Notes: a model not told the origin generated them from the sequence alone. A stretch of 10,152 nucleotides of DNA from CALGLS01 sp045105695 (GCA_045105695.1 JBGCDT010000387.1:1-10152), one strand, 5' to 3'. Positions 1-7,032 are shown, counted from the first letter of the stretch. Numbers and translations: made by a program.

Positions 1-187
1 TATCAATGAATGTTGAAGATTCTTGTACGGAATTTTTTTGTTGAATTTTTGAATCTTGTTCCGTTTCAGATGACTTATATAAACGAGTATCGTAGACAGT
101 ATTTCCATATAGGAAAAAGGAAATCAAGTTAAATAGTATTATAAAGCAGATAGGAGTTACAAATTTTTTCAAGATAGAGTTTATCAT
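1..187 (-). CDS. Partial unrecognised membrane-anchored protein (N-terminus only)
   Basis: The minus strand is open from an ATG at 187-185 to the window edge, giving 62 codons with the stop lying outside. The protein begins MINSILKKFVTPICF and has a hydrophobic stretch at residues 9-28, after two lysines, which fits an uncleaved signal anchor or a signal peptide. From about residue 38 it becomes polar and rich in Ser, Gln, Glu and Lys, as expected of a periplasmic linker. No family can be recognised from this fragment. It lies in the same direction as the SDR gene upstream, with 98 bp between them, and a perfect palindrome (211-238) sits 24 bp before its start, so it may have its own control. 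The leader has no Shine-Dalgarno sequence, which is normal for Bacteroidota. The call rests on the reading frame and the clear N-terminal hydrophobic segment only. Confidence 0.55.
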   Translation of the reverse strand, partial: MINSILKKFVTPICFIILFNLISFFLYGNTVYDTRLYKSSETEQDSKIQQKNSVQESSTFID

Positions 188-210
188 TTTGATCTGTTTT
201 AAGTTACCGA

Positions 211-238
211 TTTTCCTCGAATAGAAATTCGAGGAAAA
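211..238. promoter_or_regulatory. Perfect 12-bp palindrome, operator or 5'-UTR hairpin candidate
   Basis: The arms TTTTCCTCGAAT (211-222) and ATTCGAGGAAAA (227-238) are perfectly complementary around a 4-base loop. The T run is on the 5' side and the A run on the 3' side, so neither strand has the U tail of an intrinsic terminator after the stem. The element lies 24 bp upstream of the ATG of the minus-strand gene 1-187 and 47 bp past the stop of the SDR gene. This position suits an operator or a leader hairpin for the downstream gene; a processing or termination stem without a U tail is also possible. Confidence 0.5.
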
Positions 239-285
239 CAAGTATCAGAATAACTAAAGATTAGCTTGATTGTTTGCCTAAAAAA

Positions 286-987
286 TCACAAATCACCCAA
301 CAGCGGCCTCACCACCACTTCCTCCACTACAGCCGAAGGTCCCATTTCATAAGCCCCTAACACTGCTTTTGCAATATCCTCCGCCTGCATCAATCGACTC
401 TCCGGCAGATCAACACCTGCCCAGGAATTCGACCAGGTCGCCCCAGGCAGAATTGCTGTTACTTTAATAGATTTCTCTTTCAATTCCTCCCGAAGCACTT
501 TGGAAAAACCAAGTAGCGCAAATTTAGAAATGCTGTAAGAGCCGCCATTTGGATAAGCAATCAAACTAGCGATGGAGCAGATGTTGAAAATGTGTCCTTT
601 CTTATGCGCGTGCATGAGCGGTAGTAAAGCTCTGGTCAAGTAGTATGCGCTGTAGAGGTTGGTCTCAATCATTTGCTCAAGCATGCCGTTTTCCTCTTTT
701 GCCAATTCTCCAGGAATAAAAACGCCCGCGTTGTTTACGAGTACATCAATGGTTCCCCACTGTGATTTTACATAATCGGCAAATTCGAGAACGGAAGCTT
801 TGTCGCCCATATCCGTTGCCTTGGTGAGCACTTTTATGGTAGGATACGCTTTCGCAAAATCAGCCTTCATGCTTTCTAAGTCAGCGGCGGTCCTTGAATT
901 GATGGCGAGGTCTGCACCTCTTTCGGCGAAGGCGGCAGCTATTGCTCGACCTATTCCTTTTGTTGCTCCTGTGATGATTACTTTCAT
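286..987 (-). CDS. SDR family NAD(P)-dependent oxidoreductase
   Basis: This 233-aa protein is a classical short-chain dehydrogenase/reductase, a cytoplasmic Rossmann-fold enzyme that reduces a carbonyl or oxidises an alcohol with NAD(P)H. The cofactor loop TGATKGIG is at residues 6-13, the structural NNAG motif at 85-88, and the catalytic tetrad is complete: Asn110, Ser138, Tyr151 and Lys155 (YSISK). The PG motif follows at 181-182. Arg32 after the second strand (INSR) is suggestive of NADP(H) preference. The length is slightly short for the class (about 250 aa), mostly at the C-terminus, where the substrate loop is reduced. The substrate cannot be told from sequence; sepiapterin-reductase-like and 3-oxoacyl-ACP-reductase-like members look similar. 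The start ATG at 987-985 sits directly before the first beta strand, as usual. It is divergent from mlaE. Confidence 0.93.
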   Translation of the reverse strand: MKVIITGATKGIGRAIAAAFAERGADLAINSRTAADLESMKADFAKAYPTIKVLTKATDMGDKASVLEFADYVKSQWGTIDVLVNNAGVFIPGELAKEENGMLEQMIETNLYSAYYLTRALLPLMHAHKKGHIFNICSIASLIAYPNGGSYSISKFALLGFSKVLREELKEKSIKVTAILPGATWSNSWAGVDLPESRLMQAEDIAKAVLGAYEMGPSAVVEEVVVRPLLGDL

Positions 988-1003
988 TGTATATTTTTTT
1001 AAA

Positions 1004-1134
1004 GGTAGAAGATGGTTGAAAAGGGTAGGATAGTGTAGAAGAGGGTTTCTCGCGATTGTTGGAATTGTATTGATGGGATACGAAATAAGAGAAACCCTTT
1101 TCCACCCATCTCCCTCTTCCGCCCTTTTCTACCC
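1004..1134. repeat. Imperfect long inverted repeat of purine-rich units
   Basis: This stretch, between the divergent SDR and mlaE genes, has a purine-rich left half made of units like GGTAGAAGATGG and GTAGAAGAGGG, and a pyrimidine-rich right half that answers it. The inner arms GGGTTTCTC (1043-1051) and GAGAAACCC (1089-1097) match perfectly. AAAAGGG (1019-1025) matches CCCTTTT (1122-1128), and AGATGG (1010-1015) matches CCATCT (1106-1111). These pairings are partly alternative to each other. It resembles the repeats at 3497-3634 and 7789-7885 in build but not in its core. Because it starts only 17 bp before the SDR start, its left arm would lie in the SDR leader. Confidence 0.5.
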
Positions 1135-1156
1135 TCTCTCCCCTTCAAAATAATCC

Positions 1157-1186
1157 TTGTCTTTTCAAATGATTTGCATATTTTTG
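1157..1186 (+). promoter_or_regulatory. Bacteroidota-type promoter for mlaE-mlaF
   Basis: A -33 element TTG (1157-1159) and a -7 element TATTTTTG (1179-1186, matching TAnnTTTG) are separated by 19 bp, which is the usual Bacteroidota primary sigma arrangement. Transcription would start near 1193 and leave a leader of about 100 nt before the ATG at 1297. The rest of 1187-1296 shows no clear structure. The assignment is by motif only. Confidence 0.55.
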
Positions 1187-1296
1187 CCCCCTTCTAAGGC
1201 GAACACTTCTTGTTATATGCCGTTTAGCCTAAAGTACAGCACAAAGGCGAAGGTATCATTCTAGTACTTTTTGTCCAAAGCTGCCATCAAACAAAT

Positions 1297-2043
1297 ATGA
1301 ATTTTAATTTCTTATACCATTTTGGTCGTTATGTTTTACTGATGCGTTCGGCGTTGTCCAGGCCAGAGAAGTTTTCCATGTATTGGAAGGAGACGATGCG
1401 GCAGATGAATGACATTGGTATCGGTTCTTTAATTATTGTCGGACTGATAGCTGTGTTTATTGGAGCGGTGACGGCGGTGCAGTTTGCTTATCAGTTGCAG
1501 GATAGTTTTGTGCCTCGGTATTACATCGGGTACATTGTTAGAGATAGTACGATTATAGAATTGGCCCCTACAATTACTTGTTTGGTACTAGCAGGGAAGG
1601 TGGGGTCTAATATTGCAGCGGAGATTGGAGGGATGCGACAGAAGGAACATATTGATGCGATGGAGATCATGGGGGTGAATACGGCAGCTTACCTTATTAT
1701 GCCTAAGGTGATTGCAGCGATGTTTGTGATTCCAATGTTGGTTTCCTTAGCGGCAATCATCAGTATCTCTGGAGGTTATGTTTCTTCAGTAGCTACAGGT
1801 TTGATTACGGATGCGGAATACATCCAAGGGGTGCGTTCTTTCTTTGAACCTTATTATGTTTTTATGATGTTTGTGAAAGCATTGGTATTTGCTTTTATTC
1901 TGACGACGGTCTCTTGCTTTCAGGGATATTATGTGAAAGGTGGTTCTATAGAATTAGGGCAGGCGAGTACACAGGCTGTCGTTTATAGTGATATTTTGAT
2001 TTTACTTTCTGATTATTTAATCGCCCTTATTCTTACTCAATAA
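1297..2043 (+). CDS. mlaE: MlaE family ABC transporter permease
   Basis: This 248-aa inner-membrane protein is the permease of an Mla-type phospholipid transporter, which moves lipid between the inner and outer membrane. It has the family layout: an amphipathic N-terminal helix (about 1-30), a first long hydrophobic segment (about 42-66), a central cytoplasmic region with the conserved KVGSNIAAEIGGMRQKEHID stretch (about 102-121) including the EIGGMR coupling region, then IMGVNTAAYLIMPKV and further hydrophobic segments at about 138-165, 186-206 and 226-246. The length is typical of the family (about 245-265). It is followed after 9 bp by its ATPase, so the two are surely co-transcribed. No mlaD gene for the MCE substrate-binding subunit follows, which differs from the proteobacterial operon. 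The ATG at 1297 is preceded by an A-rich leader. The family is certain; the E. coli gene symbol is by homology. Confidence 0.93.
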   Translation: MNFNFLYHFGRYVLLMRSALSRPEKFSMYWKETMRQMNDIGIGSLIIVGLIAVFIGAVTAVQFAYQLQDSFVPRYYIGYIVRDSTIIELAPTITCLVLAGKVGSNIAAEIGGMRQKEHIDAMEIMGVNTAAYLIMPKVIAAMFVIPMLVSLAAIISISGGYVSSVATGLITDAEYIQGVRSFFEPYYVFMMFVKALVFAFILTTVSCFQGYYVKGGSIELGQASTQAVVYSDILILLSDYLIALILTQ

Positions 2044-2052
2044 GTCTCCAAT

Positions 2053-2817
2053 ATGATCAGAGCAGAAAACATACGTAAATCATTCGGAGATACAGAGGTC
2101 CTAAAGGGCTTGGATCTTACTTTCAGAAAAGGGAAAACCAATCTAATTATAGGTCGAAGTGGAGCAGGTAAAACGGTAATGCTGAAGATACTGGTTGGAT
2201 TAATGCAACCTACCAGTGGTTCCATTTGGTATGGAGATACAAATTTCTCTGCTCTTAACAGCAGGGAGATGCGGGCCATCAGAATGAAGATCGGAATGCT
2301 TTTCCAAGGTTCTGCATTATTTGATTCTATGACTGTAGAGGAAAATATCCGATTTCCGTTGGACATGTTTACCAACAAAACAAAAAAAGAAAAACTAGAC
2401 CGAGTGAACTACTGTCTTGAGAGAGTAGAGCTCTCAGGTAACAATGATAAATTTCCTTCTGAAGTTTCAGGTGGTATGCAAAAGCGGGTAGGTATTGCCC
2501 GATCCATCGTCCTCGGACCAGAATACCTCTTCTGCGACGAACCCAATTCTGGGCTTGATCCAAAGACCTCTCTCCTCATTGATGAACTCATCAAAGACAT
2601 TACCATCGAAAACAACATTACTACTATTATCAACACTCACGATATGAACTCTGTAATGGAGATAGGTGATCATATCTATTTGCTTCATTTAGGTGAGTTG
2701 GGTTGGGAAGGCAGTAAAGATGAAGTTCTAGATTCTGATAATGAATTACTTCAAGCCTTTATTTTTGCCTCTCCATTTTTGCAACGGTTGCGAGATGCAG
2801 CTTTGGGTAGTAAGTAA
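2053..2817 (+). CDS. mlaF: MlaF-type ABC transporter ATP-binding protein
   Basis: This 254-aa cytoplasmic ATPase powers the permease encoded just upstream. All motifs are intact: Walker A GRSGAGKT (34-41), Q-loop Gln85 in MLFQGSALFDS, which is the characteristic form for MlaF/Mkl-type subunits, signature VSGGMQKRVGIAR (138-150), Walker B ending in CDEP with Asp162 and catalytic Glu163, D-loop SGLDP (166-170) and switch His196 in NTHDM. The signature with GGM instead of GGQ is typical of this ABC subfamily. The gap to mlaE is 9 bp. The C-terminal tail (about 230-254) is short and helical. After the stop there are 111 bp without a recognisable terminator before the next gene, so read-through into the SPOR gene is possible. 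Confidence 0.95.
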   Translation: MIRAENIRKSFGDTEVLKGLDLTFRKGKTNLIIGRSGAGKTVMLKILVGLMQPTSGSIWYGDTNFSALNSREMRAIRMKIGMLFQGSALFDSMTVEENIRFPLDMFTNKTKKEKLDRVNYCLERVELSGNNDKFPSEVSGGMQKRVGIARSIVLGPEYLFCDEPNSGLDPKTSLLIDELIKDITIENNITTIINTHDMNSVMEIGDHIYLLHLGELGWEGSKDEVLDSDNELLQAFIFASPFLQRLRDAALGSK

Positions 2818-2928
2818 AACACATTAGTAAAACCAAAATATTTAACATCTCTTCACGTAACATCTTCTTCATAGACAAGTAAAACGAATAGAACAATCAT
2901 ACTACACATTATTCGTAAACACTTGATT

Positions 2929-3496
2929 ATGAAGACTCCCACGACATATACACCTTACTATCTAAGCCTTTCATTAGCTATTGTTTTTGCAGCTATGTTC
3001 GCAATTACAAATTCGCAGTCAAAAGACAACTATGTTATTGCTACCTCTGAAAATGGCTCTCGTGTAAATCAGCCTGGTCCGACTATCAAGAAGAATACAA
3101 CACCCACCATTATACAAGGAACTCCCGTTTTTTTTAAAGGAAGATGTACGTGAAGAAATCGTAGCTCATTCTGACAAAAGAAATGTGAGCCAGAGTTCTT
3201 CCATCTCTGAAACAGCGTGGATGAGCCAACACATCACCATGGAATCAGAACCTGAAAATGACAAATCACCTTATCTCGTATTAGCTGGTTCTTATACCGA
3301 AAATATGTTGCTGCTCAGTAAACATGCTCAATATAAAAACAAAGGCTACGATGCAGAGATCATTAGTTTTGAGAATAAAGACGCTAGACATATCTGTTTA
3401 GGTCGCTTTGCTAGAAGAGAGCAGGCATCAGCTCACTCAAAAAGAGTAGGACAGGAGTTAGACATTCGTACTTACGTTTTTGAGAAGGGGAAATAA
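2929..3496 (+). pseudogene. Frameshifted membrane-anchored SPOR-like protein
   Basis: Two reading frames join into one gene. From the ATG at 2929 the first frame runs to a TGA at 3151-3153; it encodes a membrane segment (residues 9-27) and a polar linker. The second frame, open to the TAA at 3494-3496, holds a SPOR-like domain (fused residues about 114-186: YLVLAGSY near its start, then KGYDAEI and HICLGRFARREQASA). Dropping one T from the run of eight T at 3128-3135 joins them smoothly (VF then LKEDVREEIVAHSDK) into a 188-aa protein, very close in length and layout to its 197-aa neighbour at 3721. SPOR domains bind denuded glycan strands at the division septum in known families. The cause may be a true mutation, slippage during transcription that restores the frame, or a sequencing error in the run. 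A TTG 6 bp upstream in frame is a less likely start. Confidence 0.8.
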
Positions 3497-3634
3497 GATT
3501 GATGAGATTGATGAGGCGAATAAGGTTTTTTATAATCGTGAAAGAGCGGAGTGACCTTATATGTAAAGAATAAGAATCGCAGGAGATCCTATCTAGCTCA
3601 TCCACTCTATCAGCCTCACCTACCTCATCCATCT
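3497..3634. repeat. Intergenic inverted repeat of GATGAGG-type units (copy A)
   Basis: Directly after the stop codon a purine arm (3497-3527) carries units GATTGATGAG, GATGAGGCGA and ATAAGG. The pyrimidine arm (3597-3634) carries CTCATCC, CCTCACC and CCTCATCC, the reverse complement of such units. Between them is a core, AAGGTT then TTTTATAATCGTGAAA (3522-3543), which also occurs in near-identical form at 7823-7843, followed in both places by ACCTTAT. The arms are imperfect and can pair in several registers. The remaining bases to 3720 hold only the promoter of the next gene. Confidence 0.6.
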
Positions 3635-3685
3635 AATTTCCTCACCCAATCTCTACCAAGTTTCCACTATTTTCAATATTCCAGC

Positions 3686-3693
3686 TATATTTG
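3686..3693 (+). promoter_or_regulatory. Candidate -7 promoter element for the second SPOR gene
   Basis: TATATTTG matches the Bacteroidota -7 consensus TAnnTTTG exactly and lies 27 bp before the ATG at 3721. The -33 side is weak: the best is a TTT at 3661-3663 with a 22-bp spacer. The leader would be about 20 nt. This suggests the second SPOR gene has its own promoter and does not depend on the frameshifted gene before it. Confidence 0.4.
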
Positions 3694-3720
3694 TTGAATA
3701 TCTAACTAAACAATTATACT

Positions 3721-4314
3721 ATGAAGAGCTTACTTAAATTTCTGGGCATGGCTGCCTTACTAGTCCTCGCTGGTCTATGGATCATGACCGTCGCTAAATC
3801 TTGTGATAATAAGAAAACTGTCTCGGCTACTCAGCTAGAAGAAAATCTGAAAAACAAAGTCACTGAAGTAAAAGATGATGTAGAGGATCTTTTCGATGAA
3901 GATGAGGGACTGTTCAATGAAGAAGGAGACGAAATACTTGCTGATGAAAGCGACAAAGAAGGAATTGATGAAACAGAAGAGGAAGATGATAACGACGAAG
4001 ACTCTAATAATCCGAGAAATGTAAGTAATACTTCTACTGGTGGTTCTACAGCTACTTCTTCTGGTATGGAATACATGGTCATTGGCGGTGCTTTCCTCAC
4101 AGAAGCTAACGCAAAAGCAGAGGTTAGAAGATTAAAACGAAAAGGCTATAACGATGCAGAAGTAGTCGTGTTTGATTACAGTCAATACCATAGCGTATGC
4201 GTAGATCGTGCTAGAAGCGCAGCATCCGCAGAAGACACTAAAAGTAAATTAATTAGAGCGGGTTATCCTGAAGCTTACGTACACAAAAAACGTAGGTATT
4301 CAACTAGTAAATAG
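3721..4314 (+). CDS. Membrane-anchored SPOR domain protein with acidic linker
   Basis: This 197-aa protein has an N-terminal membrane helix (about residues 4-24), a linker of which residues 49-95 are strikingly acidic (mostly Asp and Glu), a Ser/Thr/Gly-rich hinge (about 100-115) and a C-terminal SPOR-like domain (about 117-192). The domain shows the expected pattern: YMVIGGAF, a helix with AKAEVRRLKRKGY, AEVVVFD, then YHSVCVDRARSAASAED and a basic end. In place of the usual G of the second SPOR strand there is Asp162. Known SPOR proteins are division or peptidoglycan-remodelling factors anchored in the inner membrane with the domain in the periplasm; this role is inferred here. It is a paralogue of the frameshifted gene just upstream. 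The Cys at 28 does not sit in a good lipobox. A strong terminator follows after 23 bp. Confidence 0.8.
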   Translation: MKSLLKFLGMAALLVLAGLWIMTVAKSCDNKKTVSATQLEENLKNKVTEVKDDVEDLFDEDEGLFNEEGDEILADESDKEGIDETEEEDDNDEDSNNPRNVSNTSTGGSTATSSGMEYMVIGGAFLTEANAKAEVRRLKRKGYNDAEVVVFDYSQYHSVCVDRARSAASAEDTKSKLIRAGYPEAYVHKKRRYSTSK

Positions 4315-4337
4315 TCCGAACAGAGAATTAACCATTG

Positions 4338-4377
4338 AAAAAGCCTGTTACAGATCAATTTTGTAACAGGCTTTTTT
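4338..4377. terminator. Bidirectional intrinsic terminator
   Basis: The perfect stem GCCTGTTACA (4343-4352) and TGTAACAGGC (4362-4371) has a 9-base loop, with five A before it and six T after it, so both strands carry a U tail. It lies between the convergent genes ending at 4314 (plus) and 4440 (minus) and can serve both. Confidence 0.92.
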
Positions 4378-4439
4378 AGATTTATGACTAGAGAGAAATT
4401 TTGATAATAGCTATTAATAGATTAGCAGGAGCTTGAAAA

Positions 4440-6536
4440 TCAATATGCCCCAAAGTACCTCCGAAGAAACCACTCCAACGTCAGAAGCGTCAGCAACACA
4501 AAGAAAATCCACTTCAGGTTGATAACCGATCTCGTCTTAGTCGTTTGATAAACCGTAGGTTTCACAGATTGCTTCGCCTTCACTTTTTCTGCTATCGTGC
4601 GCATATTGTTAGGAGCGACCATTTCTCCTCCGTATTTTTCGCTGAGTAAGCGAAGTAATCCGTGATCAGCTGTTGTTTCATAGACTTCCAACTGAATCGG
4701 CTGAACAGAGAATTGACCATTGTAAGTCAGCTGCTCTCCGCTACTCATCACAGAACCTTTGAAAGTGTAATTACCAACTGGAAACAGCCCTGCGTTCAAG
4801 TCGTAAGCTTTGTTCTTTTTATTGAAAGTGAAGTTGTAATTTTTACCTTCTTCGTTGGAAATGGTAATGGTCGCATCAGGTTCGTTGACTAGTTCGTAAC
4901 TGTTGTTGTATAGCTCTGCATCGAAGAAGAGCGGCTCGTTTTCGTTAAAGATATTCTTATTGACACTGACTCGGAATTTTCGTTTGTCCTCTTTCAAAGT
5001 GAGGTACTGAACGCTCTTGCTGATGACCTCATTTACGATGTCGTGGTTCTCATGTTGGAGGTAGTCGAAGAGTCGCCATTTCCAAATACCTTCCGCAGCG
5101 AGTACACCCATTTTGATGTTGTTCTGTTCGCCAAAAAGCAGTAGTGGATATTCTGTTTCTATCTTTCCAATCCGTTGGTAGAGAAGGACTTGAGTATTTG
5201 CATTGTCTGTGAATTCTCCGAAAGGAGCAACAAGCGGCGCAAAGTTCGGCAACTCCTTTTTGATGTCTTCATCTATGGTGAACAAGCTAAAGTTATTCGC
5301 AACAACCGCTTGCACATCATTGGTGTTTCTACCATCAGCACGGAGGTCAAGCAAAGGTTGGATCTTGCTGAATTTACCTAAGTCCGATTGCATTCCAACA
5401 ATATATAGCCGTGGAATATTTTTTTCATAAAGCGTTTTTAAAACACCAGCGGCATCATTCTTAGAAGAAGGCAATTGATGCAGAATCACAAAATCAAAAA
5501 CGCCAACATCTTCTTTCAAATCATTGATGTAAGCCGTTGTGATTTCGTAATTCTTATTTCCAGAAATGCTTTGTTTGATGGCCGTAATATCTGGGTGCGG
5601 ATTGTTAGCAAGAATCAAAATTTTCTGACGCGCATCGAGAACATCGACGAAAATATCTTGGGTATTATTCGCTGTAGTTACTTCGCCATTTATTTCATTG
5701 AGCGAAATTCGAAAACGCTGAACGCCACTTTTTTTAGCATCTAAAATAATCTCTTTAGTAGTGAAGAAATCATTCTTATCTATAGCAATAGGAATACGTT
5801 CTAACACCGTGTTTCCGCCGCCAACAGAGCGCACATTCAGGATCGTATTTCCACCGCTACAATTCTGCGCATCAATATCTATCTGTATAGAAAACTTATC
5901 ATCGAGATAAGCAATCTTGTTGTGGAAAACTCTTTTCAGAACCAAATCCTTTTTCGGAATCGTATCTCCCAAAGCAACGGTATAAATCGGTGCCGCCAGT
6001 TTCGCAGAAGCATAAATCGGATTACTACCTTCGTTGTAAATACCATCCGAAGCGAGGACAACTGCCCCCAGGTTTTGATTGCTATACAGGTCATACAAGT
6101 ACTTTAGCAAATCTGAAATGTTACTCACCTTGTCAGAAAATTCAAAGTCCACACCCTCTCGAACTTCATTTCCAAAAGCATAAGTTTTTACATCGTACTC
6201 CGCTCCCAGGTCAGTGGCTAGTGCGTTGAAGTCTTCCTGGTATTTAGTCTTGGTCGCGTCATCCATGTCTGCGATGATGGATTCCGACTGATCTTGCGCC
6301 AATACGATAACAGGCTTCTTCGTTTCCGTAATCAAAGATTTGAGCAAAGGAGAAAGCAACAGAATTGCAATCAGTGTCACCAGCAAAAAACGGATGCTTC
6401 CAAGCAACCATTTCAACCAGCCAGACTGCTCTGAAAAACTACGATCTTTGAAATAGAGCGCAGTAGCTACAATCAGCCCCAGCATAACGCAGAAGAGAAT
6501 GTACCAGGCAGGATATTGAAAAGTAATATTTTCCAT
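4440..6536 (-). CDS. Membrane-anchored VWA-type domain protein
   Basis: This 698-aa protein has two N-terminal membrane helices (about 11-28 and 43-66), a long soluble part and a C-terminal helix (about 673-690), ending in basic residues. Residues 75-190 look like a von Willebrand A domain: VIVLAQDQSES carries a DxSxS metal site (Asp82, Ser84, Ser86) and LASDG at 161-165 is the usual distal Asp motif. Residues 305-395 form an alternating beta/helix region (KILILANNPHPD, FDFVILHQLP, RLYIVG) like a class I glutamine amidotransferase-type fold, without a visible catalytic Cys. The AAEGIWKWRL motif (480-489) and a beta-rich stretch (520-615) follow. Similar proteins are frequent in Bacteroidota as orphan relatives of BatA/BatB-type membrane proteins; their role is unknown. 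No MoxR ATPase or DUF58 gene is next to it here. The ATG at 6536 is directly followed by the first hydrophobic segment, which supports the start. Confidence 0.85.
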   Translation of the reverse strand: MENITFQYPAWYILFCVMLGLIVATALYFKDRSFSEQSGWLKWLLGSIRFLLVTLIAILLLSPLLKSLITETKKPVIVLAQDQSESIIADMDDATKTKYQEDFNALATDLGAEYDVKTYAFGNEVREGVDFEFSDKVSNISDLLKYLYDLYSNQNLGAVVLASDGIYNEGSNPIYASAKLAAPIYTVALGDTIPKKDLVLKRVFHNKIAYLDDKFSIQIDIDAQNCSGGNTILNVRSVGGGNTVLERIPIAIDKNDFFTTKEIILDAKKSGVQRFRISLNEINGEVTTANNTQDIFVDVLDARQKILILANNPHPDITAIKQSISGNKNYEITTAYINDLKEDVGVFDFVILHQLPSSKNDAAGVLKTLYEKNIPRLYIVGMQSDLGKFSKIQPLLDLRADGRNTNDVQAVVANNFSLFTIDEDIKKELPNFAPLVAPFGEFTDNANTQVLLYQRIGKIETEYPLLLFGEQNNIKMGVLAAEGIWKWRLFDYLQHENHDIVNEVISKSVQYLTLKEDKRKFRVSVNKNIFNENEPLFFDAELYNNSYELVNEPDATITISNEEGKNYNFTFNKKNKAYDLNAGLFPVGNYTFKGSVMSSGEQLTYNGQFSVQPIQLEVYETTADHGLLRLLSEKYGGEMVAPNNMRTIAEKVKAKQSVKPTVYQTTKTRSVINLKWIFFVLLTLLTLEWFLRRYFGAY

Positions 6537-6719
6537 AGTCGATTTTTGAATAAAGTAGGGTGTTACCTCCCCAGGTTTTGAACCACAAAAGCCCCGATTT
6601 AGTTACAGTTTCTAACCAAAAAGAGTAGTGTTCTATTGCGATCCTTTACAGAAACGCGATGCAAATTAAATAATCTTTGACACATCTTTGATGTTTGGCT
6701 AAATTGTTAGAAAAACGAA

Positions 6720-6900
6720 CTATAGCACCAAGAGAGGTGATGGTATGTTGGCTTGCGTTTGAGCGTCACGTCGTAAGGGGCGGGTTGGGAACGGCCAATC
6801 ATGAGGGAGCGGGTGACGGCCTGAGTGTAAGAGCCTTTGATTGGCCTAGATTTTTGGTACTTTTCATCAATGGAAAAGTACAAGTACTAATGACCAAAAA
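6720..6900. repeat. Structured repeat-like element with nested inverted repeats
   Basis: Four inverted pairs lie in 180 bp: CGTCAC (6764-6769) with GTGACG (6813-6818); GGCCAATCA (6793-6801) with TGATTGGCC (6838-6846); TTTTTGGT (6851-6858) with ACCAAAAA (6893-6900); and the hairpin GTACTTTTC (6857-6865) with GAAAAGTAC (6873-6881), loop 7. The stretch is more GC-rich than the AT-rich flanks. Its look, including a hairpin reading TTGGTACTTTT at the end, recalls interspersed non-coding repeats of Bacteroidota genomes, but only one copy is present in this window, so repetition is an inference. Confidence 0.45.
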
Positions 6901-7003
6901 ATGCAAAGTAGTTTTAGTGTCCACAGATGACCTGAGTTAAGCTCAGTTGGTTTTTTGGGATTAAAACAAATAATTAAAAAACATAATCTATAACTAGCTC
7001 ATA

Positions 7004-7032
7004 TTGGCAGGGAATATGTGTGATTATTTTTA
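7004..7032 (+). promoter_or_regulatory. Weak promoter candidate for the DUF6624 gene
   Basis: TTG at 7004-7006 and TATTTTTA at 7025-7032 are spaced by 18 bp; the second element misses the final G of TAnnTTTG. Transcription would begin near 7039, which lies after a GTG at 7020 and so supports the ATG at 7098 as the true start of the gene. Confidence 0.3.

Noticed and set aside
2409..2688. Overlapping minus-strand frames inside mlaF
   Set aside because: They are shadows of a gene with complete ABC motifs and have no independent support.
3128..3153. Programmed -1 ribosomal frameshift on a T TTT TTT slippery heptamer
   Set aside because: The SPOR frame lies one base forward of the first frame, not one back, so classical -1 slippage would not reach it. 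A one-base loss in the run or a +1 shift is needed.
3831..4100. Serine-rich 89-aa protein on the minus strand
   Set aside because: It is the antisense reading of the Asp/Glu-rich linker (GAT/GAA codons read as ATC/TTC/TCT/TCA); the acidic frame carries the real domain.
6695..6940. Small 81-aa protein on the plus strand
   Set aside because: No start signal, no family resemblance, composition like translated non-coding DNA, and it lies over the inverted repeats of the structured element.
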